A stretch of DNA of 5,622 nucleotides, from the NCBI GenBank assembly GCA_012799165.1, contig JAAZLU010000171.1:1-5622 (forward strand), read 5' to 3'. The notes beneath the pieces are model-generated. The model ran no database searches, was not told the DNA's origin, and saw nothing but the letters and a program-made list of their open reading frames with translations. Shown here piece by piece: positions 1 through 5,622 of this stretch (positions are counted from its first letter, which is position 1; every line of letters starts with the position of its first letter). Source of the stretch: Clostridiales bacterium. GTDB taxonomy: Bacteria > Bacillota > Clostridia > Peptostreptococcales > Anaerovoracaceae. The position numbers and the translations under genes were made by a program.

Positions 1-351
1 ATTTCCGCTCGCCTGATGCCCCACGAGACCTCCCGCCGCACCGCTGGTCTGCGTACCACCTGGTATATCTGCCCGCACCAAAACGGATGCCGCACTGTTA
101 TTTACAGTCAGCCCCGCCCCGGCGCGGCCCACGAGGCCGCCCGCATCATAACTATTCATCATGGAAGCGGAAACGGCTTTAACCGTCGAAGTATTCCCAC
201 ACGCGAGCACGCTGCCGAGGTTAAGAATGGTCGTTGTCTCCGCTACAAAGCTGCCCGCATGGCCGCCCGTGGTTTCGAAACTACAATTCTTAAGAGCAAG
301 CTCATTTATCGTAAAGCCGCCGCTCTTGTCTGTAAGGCGGAATAGTCCGGC
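1..351 (-). repeat. GLUG-type repeat block 2 (partial)
   Basis: Covers residues 1005-1121 of the giant prepilin, cut by the window edge. Units seen are AGLFRL (1005), AGSFVA (1036), AGGLVG (1074) and AGGLVG (1110). It corresponds in position and spacing to block 1. At least two more units and a closing HYGDW-like segment would be expected to the left if the second module is full length. Confidence 0.75.
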
Positions 352-3300
352 ATTGCCCTTTCCAGGCGTGGTAAGAGCTCCGGCAGCCGTACCGCTTATG
401 CCGTCGCTTGCAGCATCATAATTTATGCCGGAAATCGCATGCCAATATCCGTTGAGCAGCGTTAAATTCTTATTATAAATGGGATGGTAAGAATTGGCCG
501 TCTTATTGCCATCGCTGCTGTATATGGCGCCGATGCCTGTAAAGCTTACATCCTCCGTAAATCTTGCCGCTGTTATTCCATCGCGAACTTCGGAGACGAG
601 GGGGTCGAGATTGAGCAAATGGCGCGCAAAAGCTATCTTCGCGGTTTCCGCAGTGGGATTGAAGCTAGTGCTCGGCGGCAGTTTATCCGCAAAGAGACTG
701 TTTGTCTTAACTTCGTAATCGTTGGCTATCTCGCCCCAGCTGTTGACCTTGCCGGAGCATGCCCTTATAGCTATATCCTCTCCCGGCTCTATGCTGCTGC
801 CCGCAGTGAGCTGAGTAAAGTGAGCTCCCTGCTTTGTGACACTGTCGAGTACAACGCCAATTTTCAGTATATCCTCGCCACCGCTTGCGGTTTCCAAAAA
901 TGTAAGGTAATTGCATATTGCCTGTACACTTGCCGGAGCACCGGGCTTTTCCAGAACCGCAGTCCAACCCCCGCCGCCCTTAGTGAGCTTCATGGGATAT
1001 GATATGTAGACGGGTGCACTGTCGGGACTGCTTGCACGCTTTAGGGCAAGAGTCACTTCCGCCGAGGTCATACCTGTAGTGCGCGGCAACTCCAAATATA
1101 CTATGAGATCGTTTCCGTTAACTATGGTCGCTTTAATGGGGCCTGCGATAATGCCGGACTTCTGCCAGTCGCCGTAGTGAGCTCTAACAAAGGAATTTGC
1201 CCCTAATGAGGGGATCAAATTGGCGATAGTATTGAATTTATAGCTTACGCTGCCGGAAGGTTCTATGTTCTCGGATAGAACCTTTGGATCGTATGGAACG
1301 GCGGGCCCCTTATCAGCCGAAGTCATATCCTCGGCAGATTTCCCGGTCGCCACATCTCCTTGCGCCAGCTCGGAGCCCGATATGCCTTGGAGATATTCGT
1401 TGCCTGTGTATGTAACCCCTGTTCCCTTGTCGCCCGCAAAGGGGTGGACGCTCTGCGCACCTCCCTTGCTAACCTTACCCGTGGAATAGCAGTTACTTAT
1501 GCTGCCGCTTCCGACCTTGCCTATAAAGCCGCCCGGAGTTGCACCCTTCACGGAGCAGGTGGAATAGCTATTGTTGACAATTATATTGGCCGCGGATGCA
1601 TCTCCTATGAGCCCGCCCGCAGCGATACCTCCTGTAGTATTACTTATTACGTTGAAGCTTGTATCGGCATATTTCCCGTCTTCTGTGTGGCCGCCGGAAT
1701 AGCAGCCCGTTATCGTAGCACTTGTTGCGGGCTTTTCGCTATTCCCTATGCTGCCTATAAGACCGCCGGAAGCTCCGCTTGTGGACTTAACATAGACGGA
1801 CGCCGCGCAGTATTGCGCAGCGAAATTCTGAGTGCCGTTATTAACTATCGCGCCGACGAGACCTCCGGCCGAATTTTCAGCATTTATTTTGAGTGTCGAG
1901 TCGTCCTCTATGTCGTTGCGGACCAATATTTCCGAAAGGAGCGCAGAGGAATTTATCGAGCCGGCCAGAGCTCCGGCATTTCCTGCAGTGGATTTGATAT
2001 CGAAATTGAGGAGCTCCAGATTTTTAATCTCGATGCCCGCCGTGGAATTGAGCGTGCCGAAAAGGCCGGCGTCTCCCGCCGTATCGACCTTTATGCCGTC
2101 TATCTTACGACCGCCGCCATCGTAGGAGCTGAGGTAGTAAGGGTTGATGGGCATGTAGCAGCCCGCCGAGGTAGGAACATCATCGGCATCGTATATCTTT
2201 ACATTGTTGACCGTACCCCCTCCCTTTACAGCTTCCCTATAGCTGGCCCAAGACAGGTTATTCTGCTGAACGGCACTCTTTATACCCGTGTTCGCCACAT
2301 CCAAGGAGGATATCGCCGGGTCCAGATTTTCGAGGTGGCGTATGGAGGATATGTTTGCAATTCTGTCGCCTGTAGAGCCGCTCACGGAAGCAAATAGGCT
2401 ATTTGTAATAAGCTTGGCACTGTAGCTAATATTGGAAAGGCCGCCGGAATTGAACGCCTTCGCGTAAATCTCTATATCCTCCCCGGGCCAAAACTTCGTC
2501 GCAAGGGTGGAATTCTTTACTACATCGCAAAAACGAGTGTCGGCACCGCTTATATCATCAAGTGGGATGGAACGGATGTATGTGCCCGGCAAGTCGGAGG
2601 TATCGAACCCTATCAGAGATGTTTCGGCACCGCTCGAAAGCCCCCTTATAACCAGAAACAGCTTTTCGCCGGCCTCGGTCTTTGTCCATGTAACAACAGC
2701 CTGGAGCTTGTCTCCGTTTTCGACGCTCAAAGATGGCGCCTTTACCTTGCCGGCGACCGGAATATCCGCAGCGGCGACTCCGCCGTAATAGCCTATGACA
2801 GCTCCCTTTACGGTGCTGCTATAACTGTAATTTTTTCGTTCGTCAGAATTTTCACGAATGCCCAAAAGCGCGCTGTATTGCCCCTCTTCAAAGGCCGGTT
2901 CATGCGCAAACCTTCCACTGTTTTCCGCATAAAAGACATCCAGTATGCGGGCGGGTTCTTTCTGATAGCGTATTATATAGTTTCCGCCCGTCCTCAGTCC
3001 GTCGTCGATGGAGCCCACAGGCAGCATAAGGCTGAGCACGGATGTCGAGTCGTTGAGCGTCGGAGACTTGCCGTCGACCATTAGATAGCGCACTTCCGGA
3101 CCGGTACCGCCTTCCGGGGTTCCGAATCCGCTCGCCGGTATATCGAGAAAACCTTGCCCTTCGGCCATACTTAGGTGGTTTTGGGCGGCGATAAACATCT
3201 CCTTGGCCGTGGCATCCATCTTCAGCAGCTGCATGTTTCTCTGATATCTGGCAACTGCAATAAAGGTAACCGCGGCTAATATTCCTATGAGCGCCACCGC

Positions 3301-3363
3301 TATAAGCGCCTCCACAAGAGAGAAGGCCCCTCTCTTCTTAAATTTTTTAATTGCGCTTTTCAT
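1..3363 (-). CDS. Giant modular prepilin with two beta-sandwich/GLUG modules (partial, 3' end off window)
   Basis: The frame is open from ATG at 3363 to the window edge: 1121 codons, no stop. An AGAGGG Shine-Dalgarno site lies 10 nt upstream (3379-3374). Residues 1-13 are a short basic leader. Residues 14-36 (FSLVEALIAVALIGILAA...) are a pilin N-terminal helix with Glu at +5 if cleavage follows Ala13. Residues 40-200 look like a pilin head. Residues ~207-325 are a beta-rich domain ending PGEDIEIYAKA...TNSLFA, followed by RHLENLDP (342-349). Residues ~432-631 hold GLUG-type repeats: AGGLVG (499-504), SGGLIG (532-537), AGGLIG (582-587), PGGFIG (610-615), with CYSTGKV at 625-631. HYGDW (729-733) seems to close this module. 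A second copy starts at ~742: PGEDIAIRACS, TNSLFA, RHLLNLDP (914-921), then AGGLVG at 1074 and 1110. GLUG repeats are known from bacterial surface proteins and probably fold as a beta-helix. Inferred role: adhesin carried on a type IV pilus-like fibre. The C-terminus is unseen, so anchoring there is unknown. Confidence 0.9.
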   Translation of the reverse strand, partial: MKSAIKKFKKRGAFSLVEALIAVALIGILAAVTFIAVARYQRNMQLLKMDATAKEMFIAAQNHLSMAEGQGFLDIPASGFGTPEGGTGPEVRYLMVDGKSPTLNDSTSVLSLMLPVGSIDDGLRTGGNYIIRYQKEPARILDVFYAENSGRFAHEPAFEEGQYSALLGIRENSDERKNYSYSSTVKGAVIGYYGGVAAADIPVAGKVKAPSLSVENGDKLQAVVTWTKTEAGEKLFLVIRGLSSGAETSLIGFDTSDLPGTYIRSIPLDDISGADTRFCDVVKNSTLATKFWPGEDIEIYAKAFNSGGLSNISYSAKLITNSLFASVSGSTGDRIANISSIRHLENLDPAISSLDVANTGIKSAVQQNNLSWASYREAVKGGGTVNNVKIYDADDVPTSAGCYMPINPYYLSSYDGGGRKIDGIKVDTAGDAGLFGTLNSTAGIEIKNLELLNFDIKSTAGNAGALAGSINSSALLSEILVRNDIEDDSTLKINAENSAGGLVGAIVNNGTQNFAAQYCAASVYVKSTSGASGGLIGSIGNSEKPATSATITGCYSGGHTEDGKYADTSFNVISNTTGGIAAGGLIGDASAANIIVNNSYSTCSVKGATPGGFIGKVGSGSISNCYSTGKVSKGGAQSVHPFAGDKGTGVTYTGNEYLQGISGSELAQGDVATGKSAEDMTSADKGPAVPYDPKVLSENIEPSGSVSYKFNTIANLIPSLGANSFVRAHYGDWQKSGIIAGPIKATIVNGNDLIVYLELPRTTGMTSAEVTLALKRASSPDSAPVYISYPMKLTKGGGGWTAVLEKPGAPASVQAICNYLTFLETASGGEDILKIGVVLDSVTKQGAHFTQLTAGSSIEPGEDIAIRACSGKVNSWGEIANDYEVKTNSLFADKLPPSTSFNPTAETAKIAFARHLLNLDPLVSEVRDGITAARFTEDVSFTGIGAIYSSDGNKTANSYHPIYNKNLTLLNGYWHAISGINYDAASDGISGTAAGALTTPGKGNAGLFRLTDKSGGFTINELALKNCSFETTGGHAGSFVAETTTILNLGSVLACGNTSTVKAVSASMMNSYDAGGLVGRAGAGLTVNNSAASVLVRADIPGGTQTSGAAGGLVGHQASGN
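601..1140 (-). repeat. Internal module copy 2: beta-sandwich-like domain plus RHLLNLDP linker
   Basis: Covers residues 742-921 of the giant prepilin. It starts PIKATIVNGNDLIVYLELP, then has PGEDIAIRACS (860-870), TNSLFA (887-892) and RHLLNLDP (914-921). Landmarks and order match copy 1, but the sequence between them has diverged and copy 2 is about 37 residues longer. That points to an old duplication rather than a recent one. Confidence 0.75.
1471..2070 (-). repeat. GLUG-type repeat block 1 (probable beta-helix)
   Basis: Covers residues 432-631 of the giant prepilin. Six units end in a G-L/F-x-G core: AGLFGT, AGALAG, AGGLVG, SGGLIG, AGGLIG, PGGFIG. They are separated by about 25-50 residues that often carry an aromatic turn such as CYSGG, SYSTCSVKG or CYSTGKV. 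This matches the GLUG motif pattern of bacterial surface proteins. The block is followed by a spacer and HYGDW at nt 1165-1179. Confidence 0.8.
2317..2745 (-). repeat. Internal module copy 1: beta-sandwich-like domain plus RHLENLDP linker
   Basis: Covers residues 207-349 of the giant prepilin. It starts near KVKAPSLSVENGDKL, contains the pair-diagnostic PGEDIEIYAKA (293-303) and TNSLFA (320-325), and ends with RHLENLDP (342-349). The same landmarks recur in the same order in copy 2 (601-1140). The fold is inferred from alternating hydrophobic residues (LQAVVTW, KLFLVIRG); I do not recognise a named family. Confidence 0.75.
3258..3327 (-). other. Type III signal / pilin N-terminal helix of the giant prepilin
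   Basis: Residues 13-35 of the giant protein. The run is Arg-Gly-Ala followed by FSLVEALIAVALIGILAAV. If prepilin peptidase cuts before Phe14, Glu18 falls at the canonical +5, but the -1 residue is Ala rather than Gly. Cutting after Gly12 would move Glu to +6. The hydrophobic stretch is about 20 residues, typical of a pilin alpha1-N helix that serves as membrane anchor and packs in the fibre core. Confidence 0.85.
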
Positions 3364-3392
3364 GATATTTGAACCCTCTGCATTTCGGGAAT

Positions 3393-3908
3393 CTATCTGA
3401 GTACATTTATTGTATATGTTCCGAGGGAAGCGAGCTGCTTGTTCTCGTTGTTGAGCACTTTCATATCCGTTATGGTAATCGTGCCGGTCGCCGCATCATA
3501 ATCGACGTCGGCAAATACCACTCGGAGATTTCCGGAGGCCGCGGCCTCGGATACGAGGAGATACGATACAGGGTCGGAGCTCCCCTCTTCCACGTATTCC
3601 ACCTTTATTCCATCCGCGGCGGATTTTATCTTTAGATTGTAATTTCTGCTGTTGATAAAGCTTAGGCTTGTACCTCCGTCTCCCTCACTGATGTTCGAAG
3701 CTGTATCCAGCTCGTTTCTCAGTGCATTCGTCGTCGTAGTAAGCAAGAGCTGAGCATTGGCCTTCTCCACCACCTTTTTATAGGCACCCACAGCAGCAGG
3801 TACGCCGCCGGCCACTACCGTGCCTACGAGCCCAAGTATAATTATGGCTACGAGCAGCTCCACGAGGCTAAAGCCGCCGTTGTTTCTAATTTTAGCAAAT
3901 CTCTTCAC
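3393..3908 (-). CDS. Prepilin-type N-terminal cleavage/methylation protein (type IV pilin-like)
   Basis: A complete 171-residue prepilin with a GTG start and TAG stop. The leader is basic and 12 residues long (MKRFAKIRNNGG). The predicted cleavage is G12|F13 with Glu17 at +5, and the helix FSLVELLVAIIILGLVGTVVAG is fully canonical, the best pilin signal in the operon. Residues 42-65 continue as an amphipathic helix (AYKKVVEKANAQLL...), and the rest is a beta-rich head of about 105 residues with no cysteine. Its start overlaps the stop of the upstream gene by 4 nt (GTGA), which suggests translational coupling, and a GAGAGGG site lies 7 nt upstream. Size and order resemble minor pilins of the PilW/GspJ kind, but the head is not diagnostic. 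It could also be the main subunit; I cannot decide from sequence alone. Confidence 0.9.
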   Translation of the reverse strand: MKRFAKIRNNGGFSLVELLVAIIILGLVGTVVAGGVPAAVGAYKKVVEKANAQLLLTTTTNALRNELDTASNISEGDGGTSLSFINSRNYNLKIKSAADGIKVEYVEEGSSDPVSYLLVSEAAASGNLRVVFADVDYDAATGTITITDMKVLNNENKQLASLGTYTINVLR

Positions 3909-4276
3909 GGCAATTCCCTCTCGTAAGACATAACTTCAACTCCGCCGAGCTTGTCGTTGACAAAATAATCGACATCCACACCGGAGGAGCCCGGGAAAAG
4001 ATTGTAGATATCTGTACCCTTCGTGAGGCTTACAGTGCCGCCTGTAGCTTCGGGGATCGTCTTAAGCGCCAAATTATTGTTAGCAGTATAATATTCCTGC
4101 ATCTTGGCTTCCGAGGAATCGACGATATTTATGGAAGCTTGAATCATCCCGGCAAACATGGCCAGCGCAAGACCGGCAATAAGGAGGGATACCAAAACCT
4201 CCGTAAGCGTCTCCCCTCCATTGCTTAAAATCTTGAGTTTTGCGGCCTTAAGGCCTTTTCTTACCGCCGCCTTCAT
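3905..4276 (-). CDS. Small prepilin-like protein (PilV/GspI-like minor pilin)
   Basis: A complete 123-residue protein, ATG to TGA. The long basic leader (residues 1-21, rich in Lys and Arg) ends SNGG. The predicted cleavage is G21|E22, and Glu26 gives the expected +5 glutamate in ETLTEVLVSLLIAGLALAMF. The helix continues past Met40 into a polar stretch (SSEAKMQEYYTANNN), and the head is only about 70 residues. Short length, single helix and position between a PilX-like and another prepilin gene fit the PilV/GspI class of minor pilins. The odd point is Glu at +1, where Phe or another hydrophobic residue is usual. An AGGG site 10 nt upstream lies inside the preceding gene; the two genes are separated by 4 nt. 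Confidence 0.85.
   Translation of the reverse strand: MKAAVRKGLKAAKLKILSNGGETLTEVLVSLLIAGLALAMFAGMIQASINIVDSSEAKMQEYYTANNNLALKTIPEATGGTVSLTKGTDIYNLFPGSSGVDVDYFVNDKLGGVEVMSYERELP
3916..3922 (-). promoter_or_regulatory. Ribosome binding site for the GTG-start prepilin
   Basis: GAGAGGG on the minus strand, 7 nt before the GTG at 3908-3906, inside the last codons of the preceding gene. It supports the GTG start over later internal starts, which would remove the leader peptide. Confidence 0.75.
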
Positions 4277-4280
4277 TTGC

Positions 4281-5102
4281 CTATTGCCCTTTCTTTATCT
4301 CGCTGAGACTCCAATAAACCGTCGTCGTCTTGGTATAGGTCTCCGTGAGGGTCACCGTTTCCTTAAACTTCGCAGGCATCAAGGTATTGTCTATAGCAGT
4401 CTGTGTATTCGAGCTCTTGCTGATTATGGTATTGTAGGCGGGGGTGAAGAACAGCTCAATGGTATATACCGCCTCGTCGGCACTCGCATGATTCTTAAGT
4501 ATCAAATGAAGCCGTTTCTCCGTTATTTTTACATCTATGTCCACCTGCAGCTCGGAGAGTGTATCTGCGCCTCTCTGGTGCGATAACTCAAGATCGCTGA
4601 TTACATCGTTGTTGGTAACCAGAGCTCCGGGACTGTAAGTACTGTCCCAGAAATAGTCGTTGGAAGCAGCCTGATTATTGTTTCCGAAGACGAGTTTCTT
4701 CGTCGCCAGGCAGAGCAAGCTGTCGGCATCTCCCGTCTGAGTAAGCGATACATTTCCGGGAGTGCCGGATACGGGACCGGTAACGACGGAGGGTCCATCC
4801 ACTTCCACGCTGCCGTCGGCATTAACCTTATAAGTTGTAACAGTCGTGGTTACATCGTCTCTATCGCCGCTAATTACGACCTCTTTGCCGTCCAGAGCCT
4901 CGACTATCAGCTCCGCCGCGGAGCTTACGCTGTAATAGCGCCTGTCGCTTTCCGCAAGCTTATTGAGCCTGCCCGCAGAGGCCGTCGCTGCACTGAGCAC
5001 GATAGAACCCACCACGGCGCAGACCAGGAATATTAGGAGGGCAAAAGTTATCGATGCACCCCTTTCGGATTTTATTTTTTTAGCCGCCGTGTTTAGCTTC
5101 AC
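4281..5102 (-). CDS. PilX/GspK-like minor pilin lacking Glu5
   Basis: A 273-residue protein from a GTG start at 5102. The frame is open up to a TTG at 5123, seven codons earlier, but the GTG has an AGAGGT site 8 nt upstream and the TTG has none. The leader KLNTAAKKIKSERG is basic; cleavage after Gly15 exposes ASITFALLIFLVCAVVGS, a single strong membrane helix. There is no Glu at +5 (Phe instead), the same departure known for GspK, which sits at the pseudopilus tip. SDRRYYSVSSAAELI follows the helix and resembles the 'AxxAAE' segment of PilX N-termini. The head (~residues 70-270) is beta-rich and Thr/Ser-rich, with no recognised domain. It is first in the pilin operon, just after a promoter. 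The minor pilin role is inferred from context and N-terminus only. Confidence 0.85.
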   Translation of the reverse strand: MKLNTAAKKIKSERGASITFALLIFLVCAVVGSIVLSAATASAGRLNKLAESDRRYYSVSSAAELIVEALDGKEVVISGDRDDVTTTVTTYKVNADGSVEVDGPSVVTGPVSGTPGNVSLTQTGDADSLLCLATKKLVFGNNNQAASNDYFWDSTYSPGALVTNNDVISDLELSHQRGADTLSELQVDIDVKITEKRLHLILKNHASADEAVYTIELFFTPAYNTIISKSSNTQTAIDNTLMPAKFKETVTLTETYTKTTTVYWSLSEIKKGQ

Positions 5103-5109
5103 TGCAATG

Positions 5110-5115
5110 ACCTCT
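5110..5115 (-). promoter_or_regulatory. Ribosome binding site selecting GTG 5102
   Basis: AGAGGT on the minus strand, 8 nt before GTG at 5102-5100. It favours this start over the in-frame TTG at 5123, which would sit only about 20 nt after the predicted transcription start and has no purine-rich site. Confidence 0.6.
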
Positions 5116-5148
5116 GTACTCAAATATGCGCATACCGCACCACTCTGT

Positions 5149-5176
5149 ATTATATCACAACCAAAGCGCCAATCAA
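5149..5176 (-). promoter_or_regulatory. Predicted sigma70/sigmaA-type promoter of the pilin operon
   Basis: On the minus strand the -10 is TATAAT (5154-5149), preceded by TG one base upstream: a perfect extended -10, TGATATAAT. The -35 is TTGATT (5176-5171, four of six matches to TTGACA) with a 16-bp spacer. The TGA stop of apbE lies within the -35. The start would fall near 5142, giving a leader of about 40 nt to the GTG at 5102. The leader contains a 10-bp perfect palindrome, TATGCGCATA (5125-5134). Confidence 0.6.
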
Positions 5177-5622
5177 CGTCCTACAATGGCAAAGTTTGCG
5201 CCTGTGCTGGTGCTTATAACTCCGTCTTCATCTATGAACACTGCCTCGTATCCCTCGCTTCGTTCGATCAGCTCCCTGCCCTCTTTTAAGCCGAGCAAGA
5301 GGCAGCTCGTGGAGAGAATGTCGCATTCCTCGGAGAGCGGCCCCATTACCGTCACGGATATTAAATCGCTCTCTACCGAATAGCCGCTTCGCGGGTCGAG
5401 TATGTGGTAGTAAAGAATGCCGTCCTCCTCGAAACAGCGCTCGTAGGTTCCCGAAGTTACGACCGAGCCGCCCTCTACCGTAACAGTTCCAACAGTGTCG
5501 CGGTTCTGAAGTGCCTCGTCGCTTCTTCCGCTAGCAGGATCTTCTATGCCGACGACCCAATCCTTGCCGTCCGGCTTTCTTCCGAGCAGCCTTACATTTC
5601 CGCCGAGATTTATGATAGCGGC
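5173..5622 (-). CDS. apbE: FAD:protein FMN transferase, ApbE family (partial, N-terminus off window)
   Basis: The C-terminal 149 residues and TGA stop are present; the family is usually about 330-350 residues, so just over half lies beyond the right edge. ApbE proteins transfer FMN from FAD to a Thr/Ser of target proteins outside the cytoplasmic membrane, with Mg2+. Family motifs are clear: INLGGNV (residues 4-10 of the fragment), PDGKDWVVGIEDP (17-29), VVTSGTYER (54-62), YHILDPRSGYS (72-82, the 'HHIlDP-TGyp' motif), and ECDILSTSCLLLG (99-111), which carries the conserved Asp of the usual 'ADaLST' metal site, with Cys replacing Ala. The fragment ends in a beta-hairpin-like tail, as in the family. 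It is 70 bp from the pilin operon with no terminator visible between, but a separate promoter follows, so a functional link to the pilins is not implied. Confidence 0.93.
   Translation of the reverse strand, partial: AAIINLGGNVRLLGRKPDGKDWVVGIEDPASGRSDEALQNRDTVGTVTVEGGSVVTSGTYERCFEEDGILYYHILDPRSGYSVESDLISVTVMGPLSEECDILSTSCLLLGLKEGRELIERSEGYEAVFIDEDGVISTSTGANFAIVGR

Noticed and set aside
484..1002. A plus-strand open frame of 172 codons
   Set aside because: Fully antisense to module 2 of the giant prepilin, whose motifs (RHLLNLDP, PGEDI) are clear in the minus-strand frame. Nothing supports the plus-strand product.
1..2070. Recurrent GGC/GGA-rich short sequences that could suggest a DNA repeat array or CRISPR
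   Set aside because: The repeats are protein-level GLUG units with irregular spacing and diverged DNA, within one continuous reading frame.
1360..2397. A plus-strand open frame of 345 codons antisense to the giant prepilin
   Set aside because: It lies wholly opposite the GLUG repeats. The open frame follows from the codon use and repetitive Gly/Ala/Ser content of the real gene. The product has no recognisable domain and no convincing ribosome binding site.
4158..4586. A plus-strand open frame of 142 codons
   Set aside because: It spans the junction of two well-supported minus-strand pilin genes and encodes nothing recognisable.
5100..5123. TTG at 5123 as the start of the PilX-like gene
   Set aside because: It has no Shine-Dalgarno site, whereas the GTG seven codons later has AGAGGT at 8 nt and leaves a leader of normal length.
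5103..5172. A possible terminator for apbE
   Set aside because: No GC-rich stem followed by a T-run is present. The only inverted repeat is the 10-bp palindrome at 5125-5134, which has no loop and no U-tract.

Overview
The window looks like Clostridia-type Bacillota DNA. All genes lie on the minus strand, Shine-Dalgarno sites are strong (AGAGG/GAGGG), ATA and AGC codons are frequent, GTG starts occur, and the coding sequence is close to half G+C. This placement is an inference from style and gene content; no marker gene fixes the taxon.

Read in the direction of transcription (right to left), the layout is as follows. 5622-5173 is the C-terminal part of an ApbE-type FAD:protein FMN transferase. 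A short spacer (5172-5103) follows, with a good sigma70/sigmaA-type promoter whose -35 overlaps the end of apbE. Then come four tightly packed genes, all encoding proteins with pilin-like N-termini: a PilX/GspK-like minor pilin (5102-4281), a small PilV/GspI-like prepilin (4276-3905), a prepilin with a canonical methylation motif (3908-3393), and a very large prepilin-adhesin fusion (3363 to beyond position 1). The gaps are 4 bp, a 4-bp overlap and 29 bp, so this is almost certainly one operon.

The main item is the last gene. It is open over 1121 codons and runs off the left edge. It begins with a type III (class III) signal and pilin helix. It continues into two copies of a module: a beta-sandwich-like domain, a conserved 'RHLxNLDP' linker, and a GLUG-repeat (probable beta-helix) block. 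Architecturally it is a modular pilin, a surface or adhesive passenger built onto a pilin stem. The three small pilins upstream resemble the minor pilins that prime a type IV pilus and cap its tip. The simplest model is that they form a tip complex presenting the giant protein, much as PilV/W/X-type pilins present PilY1 elsewhere. No prepilin peptidase, ATPase, PilC/GspF or secretin gene is in the window, so export must rely on machinery encoded elsewhere.

There is no RNA gene, insertion sequence, CRISPR array or terminator that I can support. No stretch longer than 70 bp is without a gene.
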